A DNA stretch of 64,000 nt, taken from positions 1 to 64,000 of the forward strand of contig JAURQH010000093.1 in the NCBI GenBank assembly GCA_030836185.1, in the 5' to 3' direction. Source of the stretch: Planctomycetota bacterium (GTDB taxonomy: Bacteria > Planctomycetota > Planctomycetia > Planctomycetales > Planctomycetaceae). Both the position numbers and the translations under genes were made by a program. The notes beneath the pieces were generated by a model. That model had not been told where the DNA came from and made no database searches. It saw only the letters and a program-made list of their open reading frames with translations. This document shows, in pieces, positions 9,198 to 18,126 of this stretch; positions within the stretch are counted from its first letter, which is position 1; every line of letters starts with the position of its first letter.

Positions 9198-10040
9198 TCA
9201 TATCAACAGGTGAGAAACGGCATCTTCTGGGGAAGCGATGTAAGAAATGTAAAAAGGACCGAACTCAGCATACTTGGCCGAGGCTTGATCGAATCTCATT
9301 TCGTACACGATTTCCTTGATGTACTCGGGAGCACGCGCCCACAACGTCACACCCCATTCCCAATCATCGAAGCCCGTCGATGCGGTGATCAATTGCGACA
9401 CTCGACCAGCAAATTTGATACCCGATGTCGCATGTTCGGACATCATGGACGAACGACTGCTGAAAGGTTCTGTGTACCAGTTCGCATGAGGGTCGCGAAT
9501 TTTGTTCATGGGATAGAACGAAGTGACCGGAAACGCGGGGAAATCGGGATACAACCGCTGACTGTTCATCGCAGGCAAACGCTGCTCGTAAGCACCCACC
9601 TTGGCTTGATAAGCGGGATCATCGGGTCCAGTACCTTCGCGCTTTAATCGTTCGGCATACTGATCGATGGTTGGAACATATTCCGAAATTTCGGTGATCG
9701 ATACGAAGGACCAATCAAGAGTTAACGCTTGACCGAGGTTGCAGGCACGAATTTTTTGTTGCAAAGCATCCAACGTCATTGGGTTGGGGTCCATCGCCAT
9801 GACCCCGAGATCCCCTTTGTGTCCCGAAACAATAGAAGCTTGCACTCGTTTGGGAGCACCTTCCGAGTCAGGGCTGAGAATCTGAACGAGTTGCTCACGT
9901 CCTTCCTGACGTTCTGCATCAGACAGCGAATTTAAGCCGATGGGATCGACCGTGTAAAAAAGATGCAGGCAATGCCAGCCTTCTTTGAGGTCAATGCGGG
10001 GAGGTTCTTGAGCGGCGGCAGCATGCGGCGGACGATTCAC
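9198..10040 (-). CDS. hemQ: Coproheme decarboxylase / chlorite-dismutase-family haem protein
   Basis: The protein has 280 residues, with a GTG start preceded by GAGGA. The second half carries the ChdC signature: NWYTEPF, MSEHATSG with the expected proximal haem ligand at H203, and a closing EWGVTLWARAPEYIKEIVYEMRF-type segment. Family members (formerly HemQ) convert coproheme III to haem b by two oxidative decarboxylations in the coproporphyrin-dependent pathway. The cytoplasmic location fits, as no signal is seen. hemC lies elsewhere in the window (28846). A related dye-decolourising or chlorite-dismutase role is less likely given the C-terminal motif. Confidence 0.85.
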   Translation of the reverse strand: MNRPPHAAAAQEPPRIDLKEGWHCLHLFYTVDPIGLNSLSDAERQEGREQLVQILSPDSEGAPKRVQASIVSGHKGDLGVMAMDPNPMTLDALQQKIRACNLGQALTLDWSFVSITEISEYVPTIDQYAERLKREGTGPDDPAYQAKVGAYEQRLPAMNSQRLYPDFPAFPVTSFYPMNKIRDPHANWYTEPFSSRSSMMSEHATSGIKFAGRVSQLITASTGFDDWEWGVTLWARAPEYIKEIVYEMRFDQASAKYAEFGPFYISYIASPEDAVSHLLI

Positions 10041-10100
10041 GGTATCCTCAAATCTAAAATAACTGGAGCGTAATGATGACGATTGATCTGTGACAGACTA

Positions 10101-10466
10101 TCAATCCTCGTTTTTCGGCGGTAGCGGGTAGCCTGACCAAATCATCTGTTTTGCAATGCGGTTCGTTGTCCCCGCTTCGAGAACACCGATGACTTCGCGC
10201 ACCGTATGATTACGGAGTAGATCTTGCTTGAGTTTTTCATAGGTTCCAGGGGCGATGGCTTGTTGATTGCGACCAGGTCCGTCTTCGAGAACTTTCCCTT
10301 TTTGGTCGAGAACAATGTAGTGAATCACACGGTCGTGTTTTTTGACACCATCGCGTGTGGTCTCGGTCTCTTTACCCTTAGCCCGGGTTCCATTGACCGA
10401 ATACATATCGCGACGTTCATAAATCACCGCGATGATGTTCCAATCTTTACGTCCAAAAAGTCCCAT
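10101..10466 (-). CDS. Small unknown protein (about 121 residues)
   Basis: I do not recognise this family. The chosen start is ATG at 10466 (MGLFGRKD); an in-frame ATG four codons earlier is possible. A GGAAA sits seven bases before the shorter start. The protein is basic and soluble, with a beta-rich first half (WNIIAVIYERRD, HYIVLDQKGKVLEDG) and a helical end. It lies 42 bp downstream of the ABC ATPase gene and 60 bp upstream of hemQ on the same strand, so it could be the third gene of the ABC operon. Confidence 0.65.
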   Translation of the reverse strand: MGLFGRKDWNIIAVIYERRDMYSVNGTRAKGKETETTRDGVKKHDRVIHYIVLDQKGKVLEDGPGRNQQAIAPGTYEKLKQDLLRNHTVREVIGVLEAGTTNRIAKQMIWSGYPLPPKNED

Positions 10467-10508
10467 GATGATTTCCATTCAACAATGTTGCGGGGATTCT
10501 TCCGATGT

Positions 10509-11435
10509 TTACTGAACCAGACCTTGAGTCAACTGCATAAACGCGGTTTCCAAATTCACTTCTTCCTCGCGGAACAGTGTCATCTGGTAGCCAGCTTCAA
10601 TCAAGATGGTCGGCAAGAAACTATAATCTTCAACTTCTTTCTTCAATGTGGTTTCGATGATGCCTTGATTCACATTGACTTTTTCGATGCTGTCATGACT
10701 TTCCATGAGTTTCGCCGCAGCGTCGGTATTTTCTGTGACTTCGATTTGCAACATGATTCGCTGACGGGCACGCCGCATCACTTCATCGACCGAAGCATCC
10801 ACAATCATATGGCCTTTTTCGATGATGCCGACTCTCGTGCAGACATCGGCCAATTCGGGCAGAATGTGACTGGAAACAATCACGGTCTTCTTAAGTTCGC
10901 CGAGTCGTTTAATGAGATTTCGGATTTCGATGCGAACACGTGGGTCGAGACCGCTGGCAGGTTCGTCGAGAAGTAGCACTTGTGGTTCATGCAATAACAC
11001 TCGGGCTAAACCAATGCGTTGAGTTTGTCCGCGAGAGAGTTGATTGACCATCGCGTCTCGCTTGTAACCCATATCGACCAGTTCGAGTTTTTCTTCGACC
11101 ACCTTACGTCGTGCGGGGCCATCAATGCGATACGTGGCTGCGAAGAACTCCAAATATTCAGTCACCGTCATGTCATCATAGACACCGAAAAAGTCTGGCA
11201 TAAAACCCACCAGACGACGAATCTCGCGAGCGTCGGTATAGATCGATTTCCCACAAACATACGCCTCCCCATAATCGGGATTCAGTAGCGTGGCGATCAT
11301 CCGCATCGTGGTTGTTTTCCCCGATCCGTTCGGACCGATGAAACCAAACACGTCACCTTCCTCCAACTTAATGGTGATCTGGTTCGCTGCGATCAGGTCG
11401 CCGTAGCGTTTTGTTAAATTGCGGGTTTCGATCAT
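10509..11435 (-). CDS. ABC transporter ATP-binding protein
   Basis: The protein has 308 residues. Walker A is GPNGSGKTT at 34-42, the signature is LSRGQTQR near 130, Walker B is VLLLDEPASGLDP near 150, and the switch region reads VSSH. This is the CcmA/Nod-type subfamily that energises export by DrrB- or Gld-type membrane partners. The C-terminal 80 residues form an extra alpha/beta domain. The ATG overlaps the stop of the upstream 768-residue membrane gene (ATGA), so the two probably form one complex. No separate permease with six helices is seen nearby. Confidence 0.9.
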   Translation of the reverse strand: MIETRNLTKRYGDLIAANQITIKLEEGDVFGFIGPNGSGKTTTMRMIATLLNPDYGEAYVCGKSIYTDAREIRRLVGFMPDFFGVYDDMTVTEYLEFFAATYRIDGPARRKVVEEKLELVDMGYKRDAMVNQLSRGQTQRIGLARVLLHEPQVLLLDEPASGLDPRVRIEIRNLIKRLGELKKTVIVSSHILPELADVCTRVGIIEKGHMIVDASVDEVMRRARQRIMLQIEVTENTDAAAKLMESHDSIEKVNVNQGIIETTLKKEVEDYSFLPTILIEAGYQMTLFREEEVNLETAFMQLTQGLVQ

Positions 11436-13738
11436 CGTTTATAGTTCTTTAGACGTTCGTTCAAATCGGGAAGTACCCGGCGTGTATCATTCTGAAGTTC
11501 AACCGGCAGCAAACAACGGACAATTGTGGTTTGTCGATCCTGCTTGACCGTCTCTGCGTTCCAAAGCCAGCGAACGGGTGAAACCTGTGACTCATCATTC
11601 TCTTCATCGGCTTTCAACACACCGTATAAGACGGCGTGACGGGAATCGAGCTTTTCTGACCAATCGACACGATGAAGTGCGCTGTTTTCAAGATTCGTGT
11701 ATCGCGATCCACCTGCGGCATTATGGAAGGAAAGGATTCTCATAATTGCCTTGGGATCGGTTGAGAACAGATCGTAATCTTCCTGCTCAACGACGATGCG
11801 AGTTTCTTCGGTTGGCTTGTCAGACTTCACACGAATCTGTCTGGTGCCGGTGAGATAACCTTTCAGCTCACGACTGACAGACAAGTCACTGCGAGTGAGT
11901 TCGACAGGTTGATTGGCGGGAATCGAAACTCCCGCTTCATTTTTGCGCGTTGGTCGCGGAAAGTAGACACGATTGCGATAAATGAGCATCCATTCAATCA
12001 ATTCACCCGGCAAACGATGTTCGACCGTCCCCGAAACACTCCCCAGCGTAGAACCTTTGAGATCACTGCGGATGAGAGGAATGCCGCGAACAAACTGATC
12101 GACGGTCAGAGAAACAGTCGACCACTGAGCCACCGGCAAGTCGGCGACTTTTGTTTCGGAACGATCAAGATGATATTTCGTTGAAGAAAGCGATTCAAAA
12201 CCCGATTGACGATAGATGCCACCAAATCCATCCTCGGGAACTGAATCCCAAGAAAGGATCGCGGCATCTGCCTCGACATTGTCATCCTCGGACCACTGAT
12301 CCAATAACATCTCGGCTTCGATGGCAACACGCTGAGACGCGGGGCTATAACCCGTCATCAATGATTTCACTTTGGCAAGTTGCTGAACGCCATCCACATC
12401 GATGAGATTTACCTGGTTGATGGTCGTTTCCAGAGAATTCGTAGTACTTCCCGCCCAGACAGAGACCACCGCCATCCCCAACATCAGCAATGGAAACGTC
12501 ACCCAGGTTAATTCGGGACGCTTGAAAACTCGATAGACAAGCAAGTAATCAATCGGACCGATCAGCAGCAGATAGACGGCGATGGCCGAAATCACCACCC
12601 AGATACTACTCCGCTGAACTTCGGGAAAGTCTTGCTGGGCGAGGCTGAGTTGCGTCGCCAATTCGCTGATACCGCTATCGGTTAATTGATTGGAATCGGA
12701 CGTATTTTCGCGATCATTACTTTGATTTTGTGAAAGGGTCAGCTTTTCAATCAGTCGAGAAATCGCTTTCCAGTTCGACATCGGGGCGCGATCCAGATCG
12801 ACTCCCGAAACAGTCACTTTTCCAAACCCGTAAGGCATCGCGACAACAAGAGTACCATCGAGCGAATCAAGCAAGCTTTCACCCAAAAAACTTGAAAGCT
12901 CCGTACCCTCCACGCGGCCGGTAAATTCAATTCGGGAACTGCGACCGATAAAGCTTTCAAACTGACTGAGATCTCGAAGCTTTAAAGGGTCGCCAAGTTC
13001 GAGAGGCAGCCAGTCTGCCAAAGATGAGTTTTGAAAGGCCTCTGCCTGTGCGCCGATGGAAAGAAGCAGATGGCCTCCTTCTCGAATCCACTGCCTAAGC
13101 GCTTCGGATTGCTGTTGCGGAAGTGGCTGATCAATTGACAGAAACAGGACATCGAGACTTTCCCAATTCACAGGGTCAACCGGCAACATCTCTCCATCAT
13201 CGAGCCGTATGACTTTGGCGTGTTGATTTTCGGGAAGCTCGATCTCCAAAAATTCTGTGGCTAACTTCTCGCCGAATTGTGCGTTTTCAGAAAGGATTCC
13301 GATGACGCGATCATTGAGTCGGAATGCGGCATCAAGATTCTCAGCGGTCATCGTGTGATAGACGGCAGTGGCCGTGATGTCATCATCTTCAACGAGCGAG
13401 ACTTCGATCTCACTCTCCACGCGTCCCGATTTGACCCGAAGTTCGAAGGTGCCCGGTTCTCCCACAGGAAGACCCACTTGACGCAAGGTCATCAGGTTTC
13501 CTTCAGCATCCTTGGCCGTCACATCGAAAGTTGGTGTGTCTATTTTCAGGTCGATGGTTTTCACGCGAAGAGGTGTCCAACGTCCCGGCTGAAAATGACC
13601 TTGCCAGCCGAAAGAAACAATTTCCAACTCTGCCGCGACACCCACATTTGGTAATCCCAACAGCAGAAGCAAGCACAGGAAATTCCTGAATGCTGGCTGC
13701 AAACAACAGTGAATTGGGAAATTGGGTCGCGAAAACAT
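11432..13738 (-). CDS. Large exported/membrane partner of the ABC ATPase (GldG-like)
   Basis: The protein has 768 residues, with a cleavable-type signal at about 1-35 ending VGVAA. The first 370 residues are extracytoplasmic and beta-rich. A segment near 185-240 (LDVLFLSIDQPLPQ, WIREGGHLLLSIGAQ) resembles the glutamine-amidotransferase-like fold found in GldG/DUF4350-type proteins. Two membrane helices follow near 377-402 and 411-430, then another large domain. It is translationally coupled to the ATPase gene. GldG-like proteins work with ABC ATPases in export or gliding systems. The function here is inference only; no gliding genes are adjacent. Confidence 0.72.
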   Translation of the reverse strand: MFSRPNFPIHCCLQPAFRNFLCLLLLLGLPNVGVAAELEIVSFGWQGHFQPGRWTPLRVKTIDLKIDTPTFDVTAKDAEGNLMTLRQVGLPVGEPGTFELRVKSGRVESEIEVSLVEDDDITATAVYHTMTAENLDAAFRLNDRVIGILSENAQFGEKLATEFLEIELPENQHAKVIRLDDGEMLPVDPVNWESLDVLFLSIDQPLPQQQSEALRQWIREGGHLLLSIGAQAEAFQNSSLADWLPLELGDPLKLRDLSQFESFIGRSSRIEFTGRVEGTELSSFLGESLLDSLDGTLVVAMPYGFGKVTVSGVDLDRAPMSNWKAISRLIEKLTLSQNQSNDRENTSDSNQLTDSGISELATQLSLAQQDFPEVQRSSIWVVISAIAVYLLLIGPIDYLLVYRVFKRPELTWVTFPLLMLGMAVVSVWAGSTTNSLETTINQVNLIDVDGVQQLAKVKSLMTGYSPASQRVAIEAEMLLDQWSEDDNVEADAAILSWDSVPEDGFGGIYRQSGFESLSSTKYHLDRSETKVADLPVAQWSTVSLTVDQFVRGIPLIRSDLKGSTLGSVSGTVEHRLPGELIEWMLIYRNRVYFPRPTRKNEAGVSIPANQPVELTRSDLSVSRELKGYLTGTRQIRVKSDKPTEETRIVVEQEDYDLFSTDPKAIMRILSFHNAAGGSRYTNLENSALHRVDWSEKLDSRHAVLYGVLKADEENDESQVSPVRWLWNAETVKQDRQTTIVRCLLPVELQNDTRRVLPDLNERLKNYKR

Positions 13739-13882
13739 GTGAAAAGAATCAGTCAGGAGAACGAAATGGAAGAACTGTCAATTATGACCGGCGAAGACTC
13801 GCGACACAACGCGACAGCACACGATTGATACGTTCTCATTCACTGTTTTTGCGGGATCTCTTCGAGATTTACGGAAACTTCA

Positions 13883-14623
13883 TCACTCAGACAGCAAACG
13901 CTTGAGCAGATTGATTGTCTCCTCAAAGGCAATCTGGGGAATCGTGTGAGGACCGTCAAACGGGAGAAACTGCACATCGCAACCCGAGTGGCTCAAGAGA
14001 TCTCGCAAATCTTCAGCCACTCGGAAGGGAAGAATCGGATCTTGCCGACCGTGAGATTGCAGAACAAACAGAGATTCCCGGTCGCTCGCCGCTTGTTTCC
14101 ACTCTGCCTGACACAACAGGGTTCCCGAATAGATGACCAACGCCGCAGGAGCTTCATCCCCCAGCAAAGCAAGATCGGTTGTCACCATCGAACCTTGAGA
14201 GAACCCTCCCAAAACAATCCGGCTCATCGGTAAACCGGTCTCTTTCTGGATCTCGGCTACAGTCTCGGCAAGTTGTTCGCGTGCCGACACCAAGCCTTCT
14301 GGTGTATCGTCTCTTTGATCTCGTTCGAGCTTCCCTTCGGCAGCCAGTGCCAACATTTCCAGATCAAGCATCCACCAAGCTCGCCCTCCCGGAATTCCCA
14401 TTTCCAGTAACGAAAGAGGCGCTTGAGGGAAATAAAATCGTAAGCCGTCAGATTGATCCAACTGCGAGATCATCTCTGGTCCCAAGCCGACCAAATCGTC
14501 ACCCGGTGCTCCAAAGCCGTGACACATCACGACCACCAAATCGGGCGAACCCGTTTGGGATTCTGACTTGATCACATTACAGGTGAGAGGACCAATGGAC
14601 CGGGCTTCGTGATGAATATTCAT
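13883..14623 (-). CDS. Phospholipase/carboxylesterase-type alpha/beta hydrolase
   Basis: The protein has 246 residues from ATG at 14623; a TTG six codons upstream is the alternative and neither has a clear ribosome site. The nucleophile elbow GGFSQGS, an oxyanion-loop MCHGFGAPGDD, a SHGRQDPILP acid loop and a DGPHTIP histidine complete the Ser-Asp-His triad of the YpfH/acyl-protein-thioesterase family. It has no signal peptide and should be cytoplasmic. It probably hydrolyses small esters or thioesters. It lies between the ABC pair and the sigma factor gene with no overlap to either. Confidence 0.85.
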   Translation of the reverse strand: MNIHHEARSIGPLTCNVIKSESQTGSPDLVVVMCHGFGAPGDDLVGLGPEMISQLDQSDGLRFYFPQAPLSLLEMGIPGGRAWWMLDLEMLALAAEGKLERDQRDDTPEGLVSAREQLAETVAEIQKETGLPMSRIVLGGFSQGSMVTTDLALLGDEAPAALVIYSGTLLCQAEWKQAASDRESLFVLQSHGRQDPILPFRVAEDLRDLLSHSGCDVQFLPFDGPHTIPQIAFEETINLLKRLLSE

Positions 14624-14756
14624 GGAGGTTTCATTCGTCAATGTGATATTTCAATTGAGGACTGCTGAGCAATTTATTTCTTCAGCCTACTGCAACGACA
14701 CGCTTTTGAATAGTTTCGATGCGTGCCAAGATGATGTGAGAATCAACATATCATCG

Positions 14757-14797
14757 CGCAAAAAAAACGCCCGAGAGAGTTGAGCCTCATCGAGCGT
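14757..14797 (-). terminator. Rho-independent terminator after the sigma factor gene
   Basis: Read on the minus strand, CGCTCGA pairs with TCGGGCG (one G-T wobble), followed by about eight T residues. It lies 33 bp past the sigma factor stop codon. Confidence 0.75.
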
Positions 14798-14829
14798 CGT
14801 CCGTTTGGTGTTCTTATTCGTTGATCAAA

Positions 14830-16494
14830 TCACAAGCCGGGAATTTCGAGTTTCTCTTCTTGTGTAATCTGTCGCAACTTTTTCAAAGCGCGGGCTTCGA
14901 GTTGTCGAATCCGCTCTTTCGTCACTCCCAGTCCTTTACCAACCTGTTCGAGAGTTTGCGGCTCAACACCTTCTGCCAGACCAAAGCGATTTACGATAAT
15001 CGTCTTTTCGCGATCATCGAGTTGCTCGAGAATCGACATGATCAATTGATGTTGGCGCTTATTGACCAACTCCTGCTTGATCAGCGGTTCCCCTTCATCC
15101 TGCCGCCAGTCGAAGACTTCTTCGATGCCGGTTCGATAACGATCACGCTGCTTGAACTCTTTCGGAATACTGCGGGCGTAGTTCTTCATGATGGCCCATG
15201 AAGCATAGGTCGAGAACTTATTGCCCAGCGTGTAATTGAACTTTTCAATCGCTCGAATCAGAGACATGTTGCCGTCGCTGACCATCTCGAAGAAATTCAT
15301 GCCGGTTTGCATATGCTTTTTGGCAATAGAAACGACGAGACGCAAGTTCGAGCGAATGAGGAAGTTTTTCACTTCAACCGCTTGCTCAACCAACGATTCG
15401 ATCTTGTCCATCTCGGCAGACTTGGGATGGTTGGGATCGATCTTTTCTCGGGCTTCCGAGGCAAGATACTTCAGATAGTTCATTTTACGGAAGTAATAAA
15501 CTTCTTCTTCTCTTGTGAGCAAAGGAATCGAATAGAGACTTGCCAAGTACGGAGGTAATCCAGGAGGAGCCTTTGTTTTCGAGGTCTTGGGTTCGGTTTC
15601 AGGGGGAGCGGTCAAAATCAGTTCACGAGCCGTTTCCAACTCGAACTCATCGCTCATCATAAAGTCGATGGGTTGTTCGAGAATCTGACGTGCGCGCATC
15701 TCTGAAATGATGCGATAGACGCTCGCCTTAGTTCGGCAATAGTCTTCCGCCAAGCGATCTACGGGAACGCCACGACGCGACCGTCGGAGGATCTCCTGCT
15801 TGCGTTCTTCACTCAGAGGTGAGGACGCATGCGGGAAGATGGCATTGGCTCCATGTTCCTGATCGTAGTTCTTCAGAGTATAACGAATCGTTTCTGCAGA
15901 ACGCCCCAGTTTTCGTGACAGTCGTTTGCTGATTTCCGAAGGACAGCCGCCGTAACGTGCCATACGTCGGGCGCGACGAATGATATCGAGGCGTTCTCCC
16001 TCATCCAATTGACTGAAACGAGCGCCGCGCTTCACCATGTCTTTATTCTGATTGACGAATTCATCCACGTCTGATTTCAAAAATCCAATTCGCTTTCGAT
16101 TTCCGAAAAGCAGCTTGCGACTGATCAATCCACGATTTCTCCAACGATCAACCGTTTTGGTAGAGACGTTATATTGGTCACTCACCTCTTTGACGGTCAG
16201 CACCGGTTCGTTAAAACTATCGACACTGAGATCGGCACTATCGGAGAGATCTTCGACGAAACAGCGAAGGTCATGAGCGGCATCTTCACCACTCACTACC
16301 AAATCGGGATAACGATCTGGCCGGTACTTGGTGATTTTCTCACACAGATCGGGGTAGGGATAATTGGTTTCAGGATCAAGATCAGCGAGAATCTCTTTCG
16401 CTCGGGAGATTTGTTCCAGACGGACATCCCGAGGTGCATATTGCACCTGTTGATCGGCCAACTGCCGAATCGCTGGATTGTTGTATCGAGACAT
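14830..16494 (-). CDS. Sigma-70 family sigma factor with three N-terminal HTH modules
   Basis: The protein has 554 residues, with AAGGAG eight bases before the ATG. Residues 312-345 and 375-450 form sigma region 1.2/2 (IRSNLRLVVSIAKKH, YASWAIMKNYARSIP). Residues 486-543 form region 4 (LDDREKTIIVNRFGL, then GVTKERIRQLEARAL). Region 3 is short. The first 300 residues are not a normal sigma N-terminus. They hold a MerR/excisionase-like HTH at 98-146 (LTVKEVSDQYNVSTKTVDRW) and further HTH-like helices at 185-208 (SEISKRLSRKLGRSAETIRY) and 244-266. This suggests a primary- or group-2-like sigma with built-in DNA binding. Four GTTTCAA motifs lie in its upstream region. The regulon is unknown. Confidence 0.88.
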   Translation of the reverse strand: MSRYNNPAIRQLADQQVQYAPRDVRLEQISRAKEILADLDPETNYPYPDLCEKITKYRPDRYPDLVVSGEDAAHDLRCFVEDLSDSADLSVDSFNEPVLTVKEVSDQYNVSTKTVDRWRNRGLISRKLLFGNRKRIGFLKSDVDEFVNQNKDMVKRGARFSQLDEGERLDIIRRARRMARYGGCPSEISKRLSRKLGRSAETIRYTLKNYDQEHGANAIFPHASSPLSEERKQEILRRSRRGVPVDRLAEDYCRTKASVYRIISEMRARQILEQPIDFMMSDEFELETARELILTAPPETEPKTSKTKAPPGLPPYLASLYSIPLLTREEEVYYFRKMNYLKYLASEAREKIDPNHPKSAEMDKIESLVEQAVEVKNFLIRSNLRLVVSIAKKHMQTGMNFFEMVSDGNMSLIRAIEKFNYTLGNKFSTYASWAIMKNYARSIPKEFKQRDRYRTGIEEVFDWRQDEGEPLIKQELVNKRQHQLIMSILEQLDDREKTIIVNRFGLAEGVEPQTLEQVGKGLGVTKERIRQLEARALKKLRQITQEEKLEIPGL

Positions 16495-16629
16495 CTCAGT
16501 TGCTCCTTCTATGTTTCAAGGACCAGATCAGTCAGACCCGTGCCCGCCGAAACATCAGGCAAGTGTTGTGCCTGTGACTCGCAGAAACTGATAAATTGGC
16601 TGTAACTTGTTTTGCTACAGTTGCTTATC

Positions 16630-16670
16630 GTTTCAAAATTGAATCCAGAACCAAACTGGCCAATTGAAAC
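16630..16670. promoter_or_regulatory. Candidate operator: inverted GTTTCAAAATTG / CAATTGAAAC
   Basis: The arms lie at 16630-16641 and 16661-16670 and match over ten bases apart from one extra A. Further copies of GTTTCAA lie at 16513-16519 and 16684-16690. All are in front of the minus-strand sigma gene, 19 to 196 bp from its start. The repeated 7-mer suggests a protein-binding site, possibly used by the sigma factor itself through its HTH domains (inference). Confidence 0.4.
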
Positions 16671-16930
16671 AAAAACCTGACTTGTTTCAAAATGCCACAC
16701 TTAACCTGTGTTCCACTCTACTATACGCAGCTATTAGACGCACCGATGACAGAAAAAGTTCGCATGCAAACATAATTCATGGAATAATTTTAAAAGCCAG
16801 GTGTCGGTTTCGAATTCGAGACAGCGATCAAATGCTCTAAGGATATTAGAAATAATCACTTACGGAATTTTGAATACTGCTCAATGTTTCTCCAAGCCCC
16901 CTTGACTGGCCGATAAAAATCTCTGTACAC

Positions 16931-16970
16931 AATAAAACCCGGCAAGATCACAAACGGACCGTACCGGGTT
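16931..16970 (-). terminator. Terminator after the small lipoprotein gene
   Basis: AACCCGG (16964-16970 read on the minus strand) pairs with CCGGGTT (16936-16942) and is followed by TTTATTG. The stem is 7 bp with a long loop, 29 bp beyond the stop of the lipoprotein gene. Confidence 0.55.
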
Positions 16971-16998
16971 GAGAAAACAATGATTTATTGCGTTTTCG

Positions 16999-17319
16999 TC
17001 AGAAGTCTTCTGCAGGTGGAGCCGGCAAAGGCAGTGACGGGCCACTCCGAGGGGAACTGCTGCTGGTGGGGCTTGTTCCACGGCGAGCAGGTGGGGGCGT
17101 CAATGGTGCAGTAGGACCACCTGGTAACAATCGGGGCCGTGCAGCCGTGCGAGCTGGGGCAGGTGGCATTTTCGAATTGTGTTGTTGCGCGTACGCATTA
17201 TTCGAAGGTTGTGTGGATGGCTTTGACGCCGAAGATTGTTGATTGGATTTACAACCCGCGAATGCAAAGCAAGTCGACACAATCAGCGCGCAAGCGCTGA
17301 GGAGGGTGGGACGAAACAT
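16999..17319 (-). CDS. Small proline-rich lipoprotein
   Basis: The protein has 106 residues. Its signal ends in FAGC with the acylated cysteine at C23, so it is probably lipid-anchored. The mature part is low complexity: Ser/Gln/Asn near 24-50, then Pro/Ala/Arg with PPPARRG and a final PAPPAEDF. No fold is recognisable. The ATG follows AGGA by about seven bases. It is probably monocistronic, with its own terminator downstream. Confidence 0.72.
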   Translation of the reverse strand: MFRPTLLSACALIVSTCFAFAGCKSNQQSSASKPSTQPSNNAYAQQHNSKMPPAPARTAARPRLLPGGPTAPLTPPPARRGTSPTSSSSPRSGPSLPLPAPPAEDF

Positions 17320-17613
17320 GGGACGGTCCTCGTGGTATTAATTTTCCAATGGAAGGGGAGGCTTCCAGCAAGAATGATATCGTCTTCCGAATGATTGGAA
17401 TTAAGAACAGAGAGACCAGTTTCGTATACATGCCCAAACACGATACCGGTTATTGTTGCCGGTCCGGTTCTGACGATCAGGAAAAATAAGAAGAGTCAGC
17501 GACTGGTAAGACTTGTGATACAGATCTCTCGGCCACTTTGCGAGTTGTATCAGTGACTGGCTCAACGATAACCCTCAAAACAAAGAGTCTTTGTATCGAT
17601 GCTCAAGCAGAGT

Positions 17614-18126
17614 TTAGTTGCCTTTTCTCAAATCGGCTGGCTTTTCATCCCGATCCTCGGCATCGAGAAATTTTTGCAAAATCGCTCGCGCAGCAAGCAT
17701 ATCTCGCTTGGCCTTTTTCTTCTTGTCAGAGAGAGTGCTGAATTGCAACGAGTAATCGGCAGAGAGCGAACTGAATCGTTCGTCCCAGAACATCATCGGT
17801 AATTGGGATTGCTCGGCGGCCCAATTTCCGAACTCGCGAGCCGCCATTGCCGATTCGCTTTCGTCGCCACTCATATGTACGGGATATCCCACGACCAACC
17901 CGACGATGCGGTAGTCTTCGATCAGCCGCAATAAAGCTCGACGGTCAACCTGCTCACTTTGTCGTTGATAGTTTTCAACCGGTGAAGCGATGGTTTGAGC
18001 ACGATCACAAACCGCAAATCCTAGCCGTTTGGTGCCAAAATCGATCCCCAACAAAGCTCCTTCTGTGGGAAACTCGGACGAAGACAAATCATTCGAGGAA
18101 GAATTCGGCTCAGAGGTATTTTCCAT
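17614..18126 (-). CDS. ruvX: Putative pre-16S rRNA nuclease / Holliday junction resolvase YqgF
   Basis: The protein has 170 residues. The RNase-H-like core starts LLGIDFGTKRLG with the first catalytic Asp. VVGYPVHMSG and MMFWDERFSS supply the second acidic motif, and the end has the LDAED-type Asp. YqgF family members process the 5' end of 16S rRNA and were first proposed as Holliday resolvases. The ATG at 18126 has GGAGGA seven bases upstream, which decides the start against a longer open frame to 18174. The start lies 17 bp inside the end of manC, so translation is probably coupled. The first 20 residues are Ser/Asn-rich and non-conserved. Confidence 0.87.
   Translation of the reverse strand: MENTSEPNSSSNDLSSSEFPTEGALLGIDFGTKRLGFAVCDRAQTIASPVENYQRQSEQVDRRALLRLIEDYRIVGLVVGYPVHMSGDESESAMAAREFGNWAAEQSQLPMMFWDERFSSLSADYSLQFSTLSDKKKKAKRDMLAARAILQKFLDAEDRDEKPADLRKGN

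Larger units (their letters stand above)
16495..16998. other. 504-bp intergenic region upstream of the sigma factor gene
   Basis: There is no convincing gene here. It contains the sigma gene ribosome site (about 16503-16508, minus), a cluster of GTTTCAA motifs (16513-16690) and the terminator of the small lipoprotein gene (16931-16970). The middle, 16740-16880, is AT-rich with nothing I recognise. Confidence 0.7.
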
